Origin: Emticicia sp. CRIBPO
GTDB lineage: Bacteria > Bacteroidota > Bacteroidia > Cytophagales > Spirosomataceae
Length of the DNA stretch: 64,000 bases
NCBI RefSeq assembly: GCF_009905725.1
Contig: NZ_JAAAKV010000002.1
Location: 310,001 to 374,000 of the forward strand
Direction of reading: 5' to 3'
Below the pieces are notes generated by a model that was not told the origin of the DNA, searched no databases, and was given only the letters and a program-made list of their open reading frames with translations. Every line of letters begins with the position of its first letter. Position 1 is the stretch's first letter. Shown here piece after piece: positions 35,056 through 43,960 of this stretch. A program made the translations under genes and the position numbers.

Positions 35056-36240
35056 ATGAAAAACGTAAGGATTAAAGTAACGCTCATATTATGTCTTTTA
35101 ACCAGCTGGTCTGTCCTGCTGGCACAGAAAGTTCCCGGTGATATCGTTTGCTACGAACCAAGTTCATCCCAGCGATACATCGGTTCACCAAGTCTGGTAA
35201 CACTGCCCAACGGCGACTATGTGGCTTCCCATGATTTTTTCGGACCTAAAAGCTCCGAATGGCAGCAAGCTACCACCCGCATTTATACCTCCAACAACAA
35301 AGGGGTGACATGGCGATATCTTGCCGAAATACACGGGGCGTTCTGGAGCTCATTGTTTGTCCACAGGGGAGATCTCTATCTTCTCGGGCCGGACAGGCAT
35401 CACGGCACCGTGCTGATCAGAAAATCTGTTGACGGAGGAAAAACCTGGACAGAACCGACCAACAAAGAAAACGGGGTATTGCTTACCGGGGAATTTCACG
35501 GTGCCCCTATGCCGGTCATAGAATACAACGGCCGCCTTTGGAGACCTATGGAAACAGCTCATGGCCCCATACTACAATGGGGCAAACGCTACGGAGCCAT
35601 GGTGATGTCAGCACCAACAGACTCAGATCTTATGAACTCCAAATCATGGCAGGCCAGTACTCCGATTTTATATGACAGCACGTTTAACAACGGTGATTTT
35701 GCCGGATGGCTGGAAGGTAACTTCGTCGTAGATAAAAACCAGAAAATGTGGAACATGCTCAGGGTGGCAAACAAAAAATCACCGGACGAGAAAGCAGCCA
35801 TGGTATCTATAGCTCCTGATGGCAAAACACTCGAATTTGATCCGGCAACCGGGTTTATACCTTTCGATGGCGGCAGCAAGAAGTTTGTCATTAAATACGA
35901 TACCCTGAGCAAAAAATACTGGACACTGGCCAATGTGATTCCTGAAAAGTACAGAAAACAGTTTCCTGAACGAAATACTTCCGGTTTCCGGAATGTGCTG
36001 ATGCTGAGAAGCTCTGATGACCTGAAGAAATGGGATGACGTGAAGGTAATTCTGGAGCATGATGATGTGCTTAATCATGGGTTTCAATATGTAGACTGGC
36101 AATTTGAAGGCAATGACATCGTGGTACTTTCAAGAACCGCCTATTTTGACGGTAAATCAAATGCCAAAAATAACCATGATGCAAACTATCTCACGTTTCA
36201 CAGAATCGAGCACTTCAGAAATATAAAAAACAGGAAGTAG
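35056..36240 (+). CDS. Secreted BNR/sialidase-fold protein (beta-propeller), likely glycoside hydrolase
   Basis: The 394-residue protein has a Sec signal peptide (cleavage near residue 23, LAQ) and then a beta-propeller with Asp-box repeats (YTSNNKGVTW, KSVDGGKTWTEP). Family members are routinely labelled sialidase, but other propeller enzymes of this look, such as GH145-type rhamnosidases, act on uronic-acid-linked sugars. The FRIP motif of true sialidases is not visible. It follows SusD by 3 bases, so it is part of the same transcript and probably removes a terminal sugar outside the inner membrane. Confidence 0.75.
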   Translation: MKNVRIKVTLILCLLTSWSVLLAQKVPGDIVCYEPSSSQRYIGSPSLVTLPNGDYVASHDFFGPKSSEWQQATTRIYTSNNKGVTWRYLAEIHGAFWSSLFVHRGDLYLLGPDRHHGTVLIRKSVDGGKTWTEPTNKENGVLLTGEFHGAPMPVIEYNGRLWRPMETAHGPILQWGKRYGAMVMSAPTDSDLMNSKSWQASTPILYDSTFNNGDFAGWLEGNFVVDKNQKMWNMLRVANKKSPDEKAAMVSIAPDGKTLEFDPATGFIPFDGGSKKFVIKYDTLSKKYWTLANVIPEKYRKQFPERNTSGFRNVLMLRSSDDLKKWDDVKVILEHDDVLNHGFQYVDWQFEGNDIVVLSRTAYFDGKSNAKNNHDANYLTFHRIEHFRNIKNRK

Positions 36241-36363
36241 ATTTTCTGAAAATTTACCCTGATATCATTGGAACAGACCTGATTGCTGCAAACAAGCAGC
36301 AATCAGGCTGACCATTGGCAAGGATTAATATGGCTTAAGCTTAATTCAACACTGACAACTGTA

Positions 36364-37866
36364 ATGAATCATTCTGTTTTTTTCAGATCCGGGTTTTGGA
36401 GAAGCCTGTTTTTCATTTTTGCAAGCGGCTTGACGGGTTTATATGCCACGGCTCAGACCAAATCCAAAACCAGGCCTAACATTATATTTATTTATGTCGA
36501 TGACCTGGGATACTCTGATATAGGCTGTTACGGAAACAAATATGGTGCGGATTTTATCGAAACACCGAACATTGACAAGCTGGCAAAGGAATCCATGCTT
36601 TTTACTGAGGCTTATGCTGCTGCCCCTTTGTGTTCTCCGTCAAGAGCCGCCTTGCTTACGGGCAAATCTCCGGCCAGGTTGAAGTTTGAGTTTGTAACAA
36701 AATACCCCACAGATAGTTTTCGCTGGGATGAAAGTGCCTGGCAGGAAAAATTCAAAGAGTTTCCGTTACTTCCACCACCTTACACATTAAACCTCCCGCT
36801 CGAAGAAACCACCATAGCCGAAATGCTGAAATCATTCGGATACGAAACGGGTATGGCCGGAAAATGGCATGTGTCAGCCCACAACAAGGTTTATAACGGA
36901 TGGGATGAAACCTATGGCCCGAAACAACAGGGTTTTGACTGGGCTGAAGAAACCTTTGGCTCCTGGAAAGAAGTTCCCGGGAATGAAAAACCAGGAAAAT
37001 TCATTTCGGATGACCTTACCGACAAAGCCATTTCATATATAAAATCAAAACACAGTAGTCCTTTTTTCTTATATCTGAGTCATTATTATGTACATACGCC
37101 GCTCAATACGGCTGTGAACTGGCTGGTTGAAAAATACAAAGCCAAATCTGACAAATCAGGTCTGGGATATAGTGAAAAGCGGATCAGGTATGCCGCGTTC
37201 GTAGAGACCCTGGATCATTATGTAGGTGAGGTACTTGAAGCTGTAGATCAGGCCGGACTAAGGGAAAATACCATGATTCTATTTACTTCCGACAATGGCG
37301 GTATGCCGGAAGTGGCCTTTAACAGACCGTTCAGAGGCAGTAAATGGAATTTGTATGAAGGTGGACTCAGGGTGCCTTTGCTGATCAGGTATCCCGGCGT
37401 GATAAAGGAAAACTCTCGGAATGATACTCCGGTAATACAGACAGATTTCTTTCCGACGTTTTATGAGTTGGCCTCGGGCAAGAAGTTTACTCAGCAAGGC
37501 ATGGATGGTAAATCCATGCTTCCGGTGCTGAACTCAGGTAATGTCAGAGATTTTAAAAACCGTACATTGTACTGGCATTTTCCATATTATCATCCTGAAG
37601 GAAACATTGAAAAAGTAAAAAACCTGCCGATAGGCATGGAGGATCAATACATCAGCTTCACAAAACCTCAGGCGGCCATACGCAAAAACAACCATAAACT
37701 GATATATTTCTTTGAAGATGAAAGCGTAGAATTGTATAACTTAGCCAAAGACACCGGTGAAAAGACAGATCTGAGTAAAACTGACCCTAAGCTTGCAGAA
37801 ACATTGAAAAAAGAATTACTGGCCTGTTTAAACAAAGCAGATGCCCGGTTACCCCTGAGGAAATAA
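36364..37866 (+). CDS. Secreted type I sulfatase (formylglycine-dependent)
   Basis: Starting at ATG 36364 the enzyme has 500 residues with a Sec signal peptide (cleavage near TAQ, about residue 31). The metal-binding start NIIFIYVDDLGYSDIGCYG, the modification motif CSPSR with Cys90 (converted to formylglycine) and TGKSPARL are intact, as are GKWHVSAHN and FTSDNGG. It removes sulfate esters from a carbohydrate in the periplasm. A matching anaerobic or aerobic formylglycine enzyme is not in this window. It sits 123 bases after the first sialidase-like gene. Confidence 0.92.
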   Translation: MNHSVFFRSGFWRSLFFIFASGLTGLYATAQTKSKTRPNIIFIYVDDLGYSDIGCYGNKYGADFIETPNIDKLAKESMLFTEAYAAAPLCSPSRAALLTGKSPARLKFEFVTKYPTDSFRWDESAWQEKFKEFPLLPPPYTLNLPLEETTIAEMLKSFGYETGMAGKWHVSAHNKVYNGWDETYGPKQQGFDWAEETFGSWKEVPGNEKPGKFISDDLTDKAISYIKSKHSSPFFLYLSHYYVHTPLNTAVNWLVEKYKAKSDKSGLGYSEKRIRYAAFVETLDHYVGEVLEAVDQAGLRENTMILFTSDNGGMPEVAFNRPFRGSKWNLYEGGLRVPLLIRYPGVIKENSRNDTPVIQTDFFPTFYELASGKKFTQQGMDGKSMLPVLNSGNVRDFKNRTLYWHFPYYHPEGNIEKVKNLPIGMEDQYISFTKPQAAIRKNNHKLIYFFEDESVELYNLAKDTGEKTDLSKTDPKLAETLKKELLACLNKADARLPLRK

Positions 37867-37915
37867 CCGGCATTCAGATGGCCGTATCGACAATAGCCTG
37901 AACCTTAAACAGCAA

Positions 37916-39049
37916 ATGATGAGATATATGTTTAATTTTAATTATGCCGGAAAATGGCTTTTGCTCATTTTCCTGGCCCTGGAAAGCGGAATTATTTCGG
38001 CTCAGCAATTTATCATTCCGGAACTTGCCACTACCGGAAAACAAGGGGTGGTGAGTTCAGAACTCGTGTACAGCCTGGAGCAGAAACCTACCGCCCAATG
38101 CCATGCTTCCACGATCATTGAAACAAAAGATGGTTTGATGTGTGCCTTTTTTGCCGGAACCAAAGAAAAACACCAGGATGTGGGTATCCGGGTGGCTCAT
38201 TACAAAAACGGGGCGTGGAGCTGGCCGGTAGAAGTAGCCAATGGCTTCGTTTCTGATTCTGTTAAATATCCGGCATGGAATCCGGTTTTATTCCGGCCGA
38301 AGGGCGGCCCGGTTTACCTGTTTTATAAAGTGGGTCCTAATGTAGATACCTGGTGGGGGACTTATATGACCTCTTCCGACGAAGGAAAAAGCTGGTCGAA
38401 ACCTGTCGTCATGGGCAAACATGCACTGGTGGGTGACTTGTTGGGTCCGGTCAAAAACAAGGCCGTTCAGCTGGCCGACGGAACCATTATCTCACCCACA
38501 AGTTTTGAAAGAAGAGGCACCCCGAACGGACGTGACTGGCGGATTTATTTTGAGATCAGCAAAGACAACGGCAAAAGCTGGAGGGTCGTACCACCGATAA
38601 ATGACGGCGTTGAATATGATGCCATCCAGCCGAGTATCCTTACCCATAAAAACGGAGACCTGCAGATTCTGGCCAGAACTTTACAGGATGTACTGGTGAC
38701 GAGCTGGTCTAAAGACAAGGGTGAAACATGGTCGCCGCTGCAGCCATCCGGGTTACCAAACCCTAATTCCGGTACGGATGCCGTTACGCTCAAAGACGGA
38801 AGACATCTGCTGGTGTATAATCATTCCACAAAACAGGGCCCGGAACCCAAAGACAGGAATATCCTCAACCTCGCCATCTCTGAGGACGGTAAAAAGTGGA
38901 GGGTGGTCACCACTTTAGAAAATAAACCTACCTGGGCGGGATATTCTTACCCGGCAATCATTCAGACTTCAGACGGGCTGGTACATATTACCTACACTTA
39001 CGGCAGACAAACGATCAAACATGTAGTGATAGCCCCTTCGAAGTTGTAG
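37916..39049 (+). CDS. Secreted BNR-repeat sialidase-family protein, second type
   Basis: The 377-residue protein has a Sec signal peptide (cleavage near SAQ, about residue 29) and at least four Asp-boxes (SSDEGKSW, SKDNGKSW, SKDKGETW, SEDGKKW), giving a six-bladed propeller. It differs clearly from the other sialidase-like protein of this locus. ASTIIETKDGLMCAFFAGT is the conserved first-blade region of the BNR_2 family. These proteins act on terminal sugars; whether it cleaves sialic acid or another anionic sugar is open. It lies 49 bases after the sulfatase. Confidence 0.8.
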   Translation: MMRYMFNFNYAGKWLLLIFLALESGIISAQQFIIPELATTGKQGVVSSELVYSLEQKPTAQCHASTIIETKDGLMCAFFAGTKEKHQDVGIRVAHYKNGAWSWPVEVANGFVSDSVKYPAWNPVLFRPKGGPVYLFYKVGPNVDTWWGTYMTSSDEGKSWSKPVVMGKHALVGDLLGPVKNKAVQLADGTIISPTSFERRGTPNGRDWRIYFEISKDNGKSWRVVPPINDGVEYDAIQPSILTHKNGDLQILARTLQDVLVTSWSKDKGETWSPLQPSGLPNPNSGTDAVTLKDGRHLLVYNHSTKQGPEPKDRNILNLAISEDGKKWRVVTTLENKPTWAGYSYPAIIQTSDGLVHITYTYGRQTIKHVVIAPSKL

Positions 39050-39100
39050 AACCGGACACTGAACTACCGGAAGTTCGAATACCAGGGCCTGAGATGGTTA

Positions 39101-40438
39101 ATGATGAAAAAGAAAAAAAGTGCGTGTATGAAATGGTTTTACGGCATCGGTCTTATTTTGTTAAACAGTTGTATGATATCAAACAAAAATAGCCTGACGG
39201 TTTCGCCCGCAGGCCACACATTGCACCATAGCGGTGTATTTTCGAAAGACGGACAATGGTTGGTTTTTGACGGAAGAAATGATGACACCAAAATCGGAGA
39301 AACCTCCACGATCGGCATTGTCAACGTTGAAACCGGTGAAGAAAAGATCATTTACAAAACCAAAAACCAGACCGTTTATGGCCCGGGTGTGGGGGCTGTG
39401 TCCTTCAGTCCGGCAGAGGATAAAGTCATTTTTATCCACGGGCTGCCGGATGCCAATAAAGAGAAACCCTATGCCATGTCCCGGAGAACAGGTGTGGGCA
39501 TTGACCTGAGCCATCCACAAAGTCCTTTCTTTTATGATGCCCGGGATATCCGTTTTCCTTATACCCCCGGATCGCTCCGTGGAGGTACACATTCCCATGG
39601 CTGGAGTCCGGACGGTCAACTCATCAGTTTTACCTATAACGATGAATTGACAGAAGCCGACCTGAGGGTAGTCGGTGTAATGATTCCCTCCCCGAAAATC
39701 ACGGTAGAGCCTGCCGCGGGTAACAATGAGGGCTCCATGTTTTCAGCCATTGTCACCGACGTAGTGAAAAATCCCGCACCCGGTTCTGACGAAATCAATA
39801 AGGCATTTGACGAATGCTGGGTAGGAAAAAACGGGTACATGCTGAAATCAGGGGAACATGTCCCCTATTCGATAGCTTTTCAGGGCAATGTCTTAAACAA
39901 AGAGGGCAAACAGATTACTGAAGTTTTCGTGGTGGATATTGATCCGGAAAAGATTCTGACGGATCCGGAAGCCGTCGGGAAAGCAGGCGAAAGGCCGCAT
40001 GTGCCAAAAGGTATACAACAAAAAAGGATTACTTTTTCTGAAAAAGGGCTTTCAGATACGCGGCACTGGTTGCGTTCAAGTCCTGACGGAAAATTCATTT
40101 ACGCTCTGGCAAAAGACCAGGAAGGACACAATCAGATTATTCAGATTGAGATCGCTACAGGAACGATCACCTTGCTTACCCACAATGATTTTTCAATCGA
40201 TTACTCATTTAACCTGAACAAGGAAGGCAATAAAATAGCCTATGTAGCTCAGAATTCGGTTTACGTTCTTGATCTGACAAAAGGCATTTCTTCGAAAATC
40301 GGGAACGAAGAGAAAGGGAAAATCGTAGGGGCTCCTTCTTTTTCACCCCGAGATCCGCTGCTGGTCTTTAATCAATATATGAAAGACAAAAACGGTGAAG
40401 ATTATTTACAGATCCGGAAATTCACCCTGCCTGAGTAG
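39101..40438 (+). CDS. DUF3748 TolB-like propeller lipoprotein
   Basis: This 445-residue protein has a lipoprotein signal (LILLNSC, Cys24) and several WD40/TolB-like blades, including HTLHHSGVFSKDGQWLVFDG, GGTHSHGWSPDGQLISFTYN and LRSSPDGKFIYALAKD. It matches DUF3748, the family of E. coli YidR. Function is unknown; a role in binding or processing a glycan fragment is suggested only by its place at the end of the utilisation run. A terminator lies 83 bases downstream. Confidence 0.82.
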   Translation: MMKKKKSACMKWFYGIGLILLNSCMISNKNSLTVSPAGHTLHHSGVFSKDGQWLVFDGRNDDTKIGETSTIGIVNVETGEEKIIYKTKNQTVYGPGVGAVSFSPAEDKVIFIHGLPDANKEKPYAMSRRTGVGIDLSHPQSPFFYDARDIRFPYTPGSLRGGTHSHGWSPDGQLISFTYNDELTEADLRVVGVMIPSPKITVEPAAGNNEGSMFSAIVTDVVKNPAPGSDEINKAFDECWVGKNGYMLKSGEHVPYSIAFQGNVLNKEGKQITEVFVVDIDPEKILTDPEAVGKAGERPHVPKGIQQKRITFSEKGLSDTRHWLRSSPDGKFIYALAKDQEGHNQIIQIEIATGTITLLTHNDFSIDYSFNLNKEGNKIAYVAQNSVYVLDLTKGISSKIGNEEKGKIVGAPSFSPRDPLLVFNQYMKDKNGEDYLQIRKFTLPE

Positions 40439-40520
40439 AAAAAATATTTGTCACTAAATTTTTCAATAAATTGTAAATAAGCACCTTCTGACACTGACTT
40501 ATCGTTCAGCTTCCAAGTTT

Positions 40521-40560
40521 AAAGAATCCCATTCCTACAGGACGGGATTCTTTGCTTTTA
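40521..40560 (+). terminator. Terminator of the glycan-utilisation operon
   Basis: AAAGAATCCC (40521-40530) pairs perfectly with GGGATTCTTT (40544-40553) with a 13-base loop, followed by GCTTTTA. It closes the co-directional run that begins at 24746. Confidence 0.75.
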
Positions 40561-40676
40561 CATGCTCATGAAACCCTACTGAATATAAAATGCCCCGGTT
40601 TCAGTTTTCCAGGGCTGCGGTCTCGCCGGAAGCGAATAAATTAATTAAATTGCACCCCATAGCAAGGCAAACAACA

Positions 40677-41636
40677 ATGGATATTGAATTAATCTACAGG
40701 GATAAAACGGTGGTACGGGCTAAAAGTCTTGATGAATTGACTTTTACACCTGACGACATTGTCCATATTCAGTTTATCAATTATACGCAAAGTGATATCC
40801 GGGAGATCGAAAAGAGGTTTGACCTTAATACTTCTATCCTTCACAGCGGCGATGACATAGAGATCAGTTCTCATTACCTCGAAAACGAAAAGCAGATTGC
40901 GATCAACTTCTCCGTACCCTACTTTAACGCCGACGGCCGGATTACGGAAGAACTGGTTTACAACATACTTAAGGATAACGCAGTGTTTTCGTTCATCGCC
41001 GTTGATTTTGAAGCCTTCATTCCTGAAAAACAGCGTCAGTCTTATATGGAGAAATTCAATAACTTCAGGTTTCCGACGGATTCGTACCTTCTGATTGTGG
41101 TCGGTTTTTTCTCAGATTACTTTGCAGACCTGACTGAAGTGGTCTCAAAAAAGATAAAAGTGCAATATTCTGAGGTACTGAAGGGCAACAAACTCTCGGA
41201 AGAAGGATTAGACAAAATAACGATTTTCAGCTTCAACAATCTCATTGTAAAAGAATCTGTAAATGAATACAGAAGGGTGTTGCACCTTTTGAGGAAAAGC
41301 AGCAAACTCAGCAGCGACACTAAGGAGGCATTGTATTCCGAACTGAATGACCTGGTGGTTATAAATGAATACATCCAGAACAATTTCGAAAGAATTGACG
41401 ACCTCAAAGAGAATATCTCAAGTAAGATAGAGCTTGAACAAAACAGGATTTTCAAAATCCTCACCATCGTAACCATGTGCATTGCACTGCCGACCCTGGT
41501 GGCCGGAATCTACGGAATGAACTTTAAGTACATCCCCGAACTGGAATGGAAATGGGGTTACTTTTTCGCCCTCATTCTGATCATCCTGAGTTTTTCACTG
41601 CCGCTGATCTGGTTTAAAAGAAAGAAGTGGCTTTAA
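40677..41636 (+). CDS. CorA-family magnesium/cobalt channel
   Basis: The best start is ATG 40677 (MDIELIYRDKTVV), giving 319 residues; the longer frame to 40590 adds an unlikely leader. A long helical cytoplasmic domain is followed by two C-terminal membrane helices with the defining GMN motif (GIYGMNF) between them and a basic end (FKRKKWL). It forms a pentameric Mg2+ channel in the inner membrane. It is monocistronic, just downstream of the operon terminator. Confidence 0.92.
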   Translation: MDIELIYRDKTVVRAKSLDELTFTPDDIVHIQFINYTQSDIREIEKRFDLNTSILHSGDDIEISSHYLENEKQIAINFSVPYFNADGRITEELVYNILKDNAVFSFIAVDFEAFIPEKQRQSYMEKFNNFRFPTDSYLLIVVGFFSDYFADLTEVVSKKIKVQYSEVLKGNKLSEEGLDKITIFSFNNLIVKESVNEYRRVLHLLRKSSKLSSDTKEALYSELNDLVVINEYIQNNFERIDDLKENISSKIELEQNRIFKILTIVTMCIALPTLVAGIYGMNFKYIPELEWKWGYFFALILIILSFSLPLIWFKRKKWL

Positions 41637-41725
41637 AACCGTTTGTTGTTAAACTACCGGCCAGAACCAGGAAAAAATCAATCTGGAGGAATCTTTACCG
41701 TATGTCCTGCGTTTAAATAAAAACT

Positions 41726-41770
41726 GGAGGACGACCTCCCCCCTTTCGGGAAATTCAACGGGACGACCCG
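41726..41770 (+). promoter_or_regulatory. Guanidine-II (mini-ykkC) riboswitch candidate
   Basis: Two hairpins with identical ACGA tetraloops lie in tandem: GGAGG-ACGA-CCTCC (41726-41739) and CGGG-ACGA-CCCG (41759-41770), separated by 19 bases. Two stems with ACGR loops are the whole consensus of the mini-ykkC motif, which binds guanidinium. The motif ends 17 bases before the start of an SMR exporter of the Gdx type, the classic regulated gene. Ligand specificity is inferred from the motif and the neighbour. Confidence 0.85.
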
Positions 41771-41787
41771 GCTAAATATCAAAATTT

Positions 41788-42102
41788 ATGCCTTGGTTAT
41801 TTTTGTTCTTCGCCGGTCTTCTTGAAATCTTGTGGGCCTATTCCATGAAATTGTCTGAAGGTTTCTCCAAACCCATTCCATCTCTTGTGACGATCGTGGC
41901 CATGATAGCCAGCTTCGGCCTGCTTTCACTGGCTTTAAAAACATTGCCTATCGGTACGGCCTACACCATCTGGACGGGTATCGGAGCCGTAGGTGCTTTC
42001 GTGATCGGAATCCTGGTTTTCGGAGAAGCACTTACTGTAAGCCGGGCGGTTGCCGCCTTGCTGATCATCAGCGGAATTGTATTGATGAAGGTTTCAGGAT
42101 AA
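41788..42102 (+). CDS. gdx: SMR-family guanidinium exporter, Gdx/SugE type
   Basis: The 104-residue protein has four membrane helices. The first helix carries AGLLEILWAYSMK, matching the Gdx pattern with the essential glutamate at residue 14, and LPIGTAYTIWTGIGAVGAF is the conserved second signature close to E. coli SugE/Gdx. Gdx exchanges guanidinium for protons as an antiparallel dimer. The upstream two-hairpin RNA motif supports this subtype over a general quaternary-ammonium exporter such as EmrE. A terminator-like hairpin follows. Confidence 0.92.
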   Translation: MPWLFLFFAGLLEILWAYSMKLSEGFSKPIPSLVTIVAMIASFGLLSLALKTLPIGTAYTIWTGIGAVGAFVIGILVFGEALTVSRAVAALLIISGIVLMKVSG

Positions 42103-42139
42103 GCAAATGCCCTTCAGGTTTCTGGAAAATCTTAAGAGA

Positions 42140-42178
42140 ACTCCTGTCTTTGATAAAGCGGGAGTCCTTGTTTATTTA
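42140..42178 (+). terminator. Terminator downstream of the SMR exporter
   Basis: ACTCCTG (42140-42146) pairs with CGGGAGT (42159-42165, one G-T pair) and an inner CTT/AAG extends it; CCTTGTTTATTT follows. It lies between the exporter and the convergent LytTR gene. Confidence 0.6.
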
Positions 42179-42205
42179 ATCTTTCAACACTGGCTGACTA
42201 TATCC

Positions 42206-42922
42206 TTATTTGTTCTCATTCTTCCTGGAGATCAGCTTTCCCGCAATAAAATCATTAAAAATCTTATCTCTCAGATTCCGGGCAACGGGCACTTTATGCT
42301 GGCCTATCTCAAGGGTATTGCCCTCTATGGCCTGGATATGCTCTGTGTTAACGATGTAGGAACGATGCGTCTGCACAAACCTATCTGAAGGCAGACTCTC
42401 TTCCACCATTTTCAGGGTGCTGTATACCACCTCCCTTGAAGTGAGTGTATGTATCAGCACATAGTTTTCCATACTCTCCACAAACAGGATGTCTTTCAGA
42501 AACAGTTTTCTGGTCTTTTTGTCACTTTTGATAAAAATATAATCTGCAGCAATACTCCGGTCTTTCACAAGCTGGTCATGAAGTTTATTCACTGACTTAA
42601 GGAAACGCTCGTAGGAGACAGGCTTCAGTAAATAATCAAACACGTCGAGTTCATAACCTTTCAGGGCATACTGTTCGTAAGCAGATACGATGATCACTTT
42701 CGGAGGATTTACGACTATGGAAAGAAACTCAATTCCCGTCAGATCGGGCATTTCTATGTCGAGGAAAATAAGGTCGGCAGGAGTATCTTTAAGGAGGGCA
42801 TTGAGTTCTACAGCACTCTCGCATTCTCCCGCCAATGAAAGGAACCCGGTTTTTTCGACATAGCTCTTCAGCCCTTTCCGTGCTACGGGTTCGTCGTCGG
42901 TGATGATGCACTTTATATTCAT
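42206..42922 (-). CDS. LytTR-family response regulator
   Basis: The 238-residue protein has a receiver domain at residues 1-120 (CIITDDEPVARKG; phosphorylated Asp in LIFLDIEMPDLTG; YLLKPVSYERF) and a LytTR DNA-binding domain from about 135 (FIKSDKKTRKLFLKDILFVE, HRSYIVNTEHIQ). It is the partner of the histidine kinase whose gene overlaps it by 4 bases (ATGA). The TonB-receptor gene 13 bp upstream of the kinase is a candidate target or co-transcribed gene. Confidence 0.93.
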   Translation of the reverse strand: MNIKCIITDDEPVARKGLKSYVEKTGFLSLAGECESAVELNALLKDTPADLIFLDIEMPDLTGIEFLSIVVNPPKVIIVSAYEQYALKGYELDVFDYLLKPVSYERFLKSVNKLHDQLVKDRSIAADYIFIKSDKKTRKLFLKDILFVESMENYVLIHTLTSREVVYSTLKMVEESLPSDRFVQTHRSYIVNTEHIQAIEGNTLEIGQHKVPVARNLRDKIFNDFIAGKLISRKNENK

Positions 42923-43947
42923 ATCAGATGCAGGCTTAATTCTGCTTCAAAAATACCATTCTCTTCATTAACAGTTAAACTATGCCTGTCAGGATACAGC
43001 AATTCCAGCCTGCGTTTCAGATTCTCCAGGCCTATGCCACTTTCTTTCAGCCTGTCTGAAATTCCTGTTTCTGATATGGTGTTTCTTACTACACACCGGA
43101 CTGTATTTCCGACGAGTTTCAATGATAAACTGATTTCGTAATGCCCTCCCAGGTACTTAAACGCATTTTCTATCAGCGGCTGAAACAACAAGGGGTGTAT
43201 TTGATGGTCGCTGAGTAAAGGATCAATATCCAGGTTAACTATCAGCCTTTCACTTTTCCGCAGCTGTTGAAACGCAATGTAAGACCGAAGGTACCGGATT
43301 TCCTGGCTGAATGTCACTTCTTTACTGACGTCATAGAGTTGATACCTGAGCAGGTCAGACAGTTTTTCAATACTCTGTCTGGCCTCCGCATTGCTTTCTT
43401 CCACCTGGAAATAAATGGTGTTCAGGGCATTGAAAAGAAAATGAGGATGATACTGAGACCTCAGAAAACTCAGCTCGGCCTCATTTTTTTCCGCTTTCAG
43501 TTTTTCCACAATCAAGGTCTTCTCCAGAATATTTTTGCCGGTGATGTTGTTTCGTATCAAAGTATAAAATATAAGCAAAAGAGGTACGTAAGTGACATTT
43601 ATCAGCATATAATCCACCCATCCGGATCCCATTAGCAGTATTCCGGTATGCTGACCCACCACCATAATGATATTCAGGGATATCAGTAATTCAGCGAGTA
43701 TGTACAGGTATTCCATGGCAGACGAACTGCTCCCGTCAGACAATCGCAGGCGTTTCCGCCAGATGAAGCTGAAAACATAACATATCAGTATTGTCAGTGA
43801 CAAGGCAATGATGTGCAGTTTCAACTCTCCATCCCAGAACATCCCGTTGCGTTTCAGGTCGGTAACAGCCCGCAGTACATTGAACATCACCATACCCCAG
43901 AGAGCGGGATAAATCCAGGCCAATGATGTGTTTTTAAAGGCTGCCAT
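42919..43947 (-). CDS. LytS/YehU-type sensor histidine kinase
   Basis: This 342-residue protein has four to five N-terminal membrane helices (about residues 10-145) but no extracellular sensor domain of note, then a His_kinase region with the phosphoacceptor in QYHPHFLFNALNTIYFQ at about residue 165, and a short ATPase part ending GIGLENLKRRLELLYPD. It autophosphorylates and passes phosphate to the LytTR regulator. The signal is unknown and is probably sensed in or at the membrane. Confidence 0.92.
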   Translation of the reverse strand: MAAFKNTSLAWIYPALWGMVMFNVLRAVTDLKRNGMFWDGELKLHIIALSLTILICYVFSFIWRKRLRLSDGSSSSAMEYLYILAELLISLNIIMVVGQHTGILLMGSGWVDYMLINVTYVPLLLIFYTLIRNNITGKNILEKTLIVEKLKAEKNEAELSFLRSQYHPHFLFNALNTIYFQVEESNAEARQSIEKLSDLLRYQLYDVSKEVTFSQEIRYLRSYIAFQQLRKSERLIVNLDIDPLLSDHQIHPLLFQPLIENAFKYLGGHYEISLSLKLVGNTVRCVVRNTISETGISDRLKESGIGLENLKRRLELLYPDRHSLTVNEENGIFEAELSLHLI

Positions 43948-43960
43948 AGTATTTACTTTT

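Noticed and set aside
42107-42388. 93-codon plus-strand ORF after the SMR exporter
   Set aside because: It runs through a terminator hairpin and then antisense to the LytTR regulator gene.
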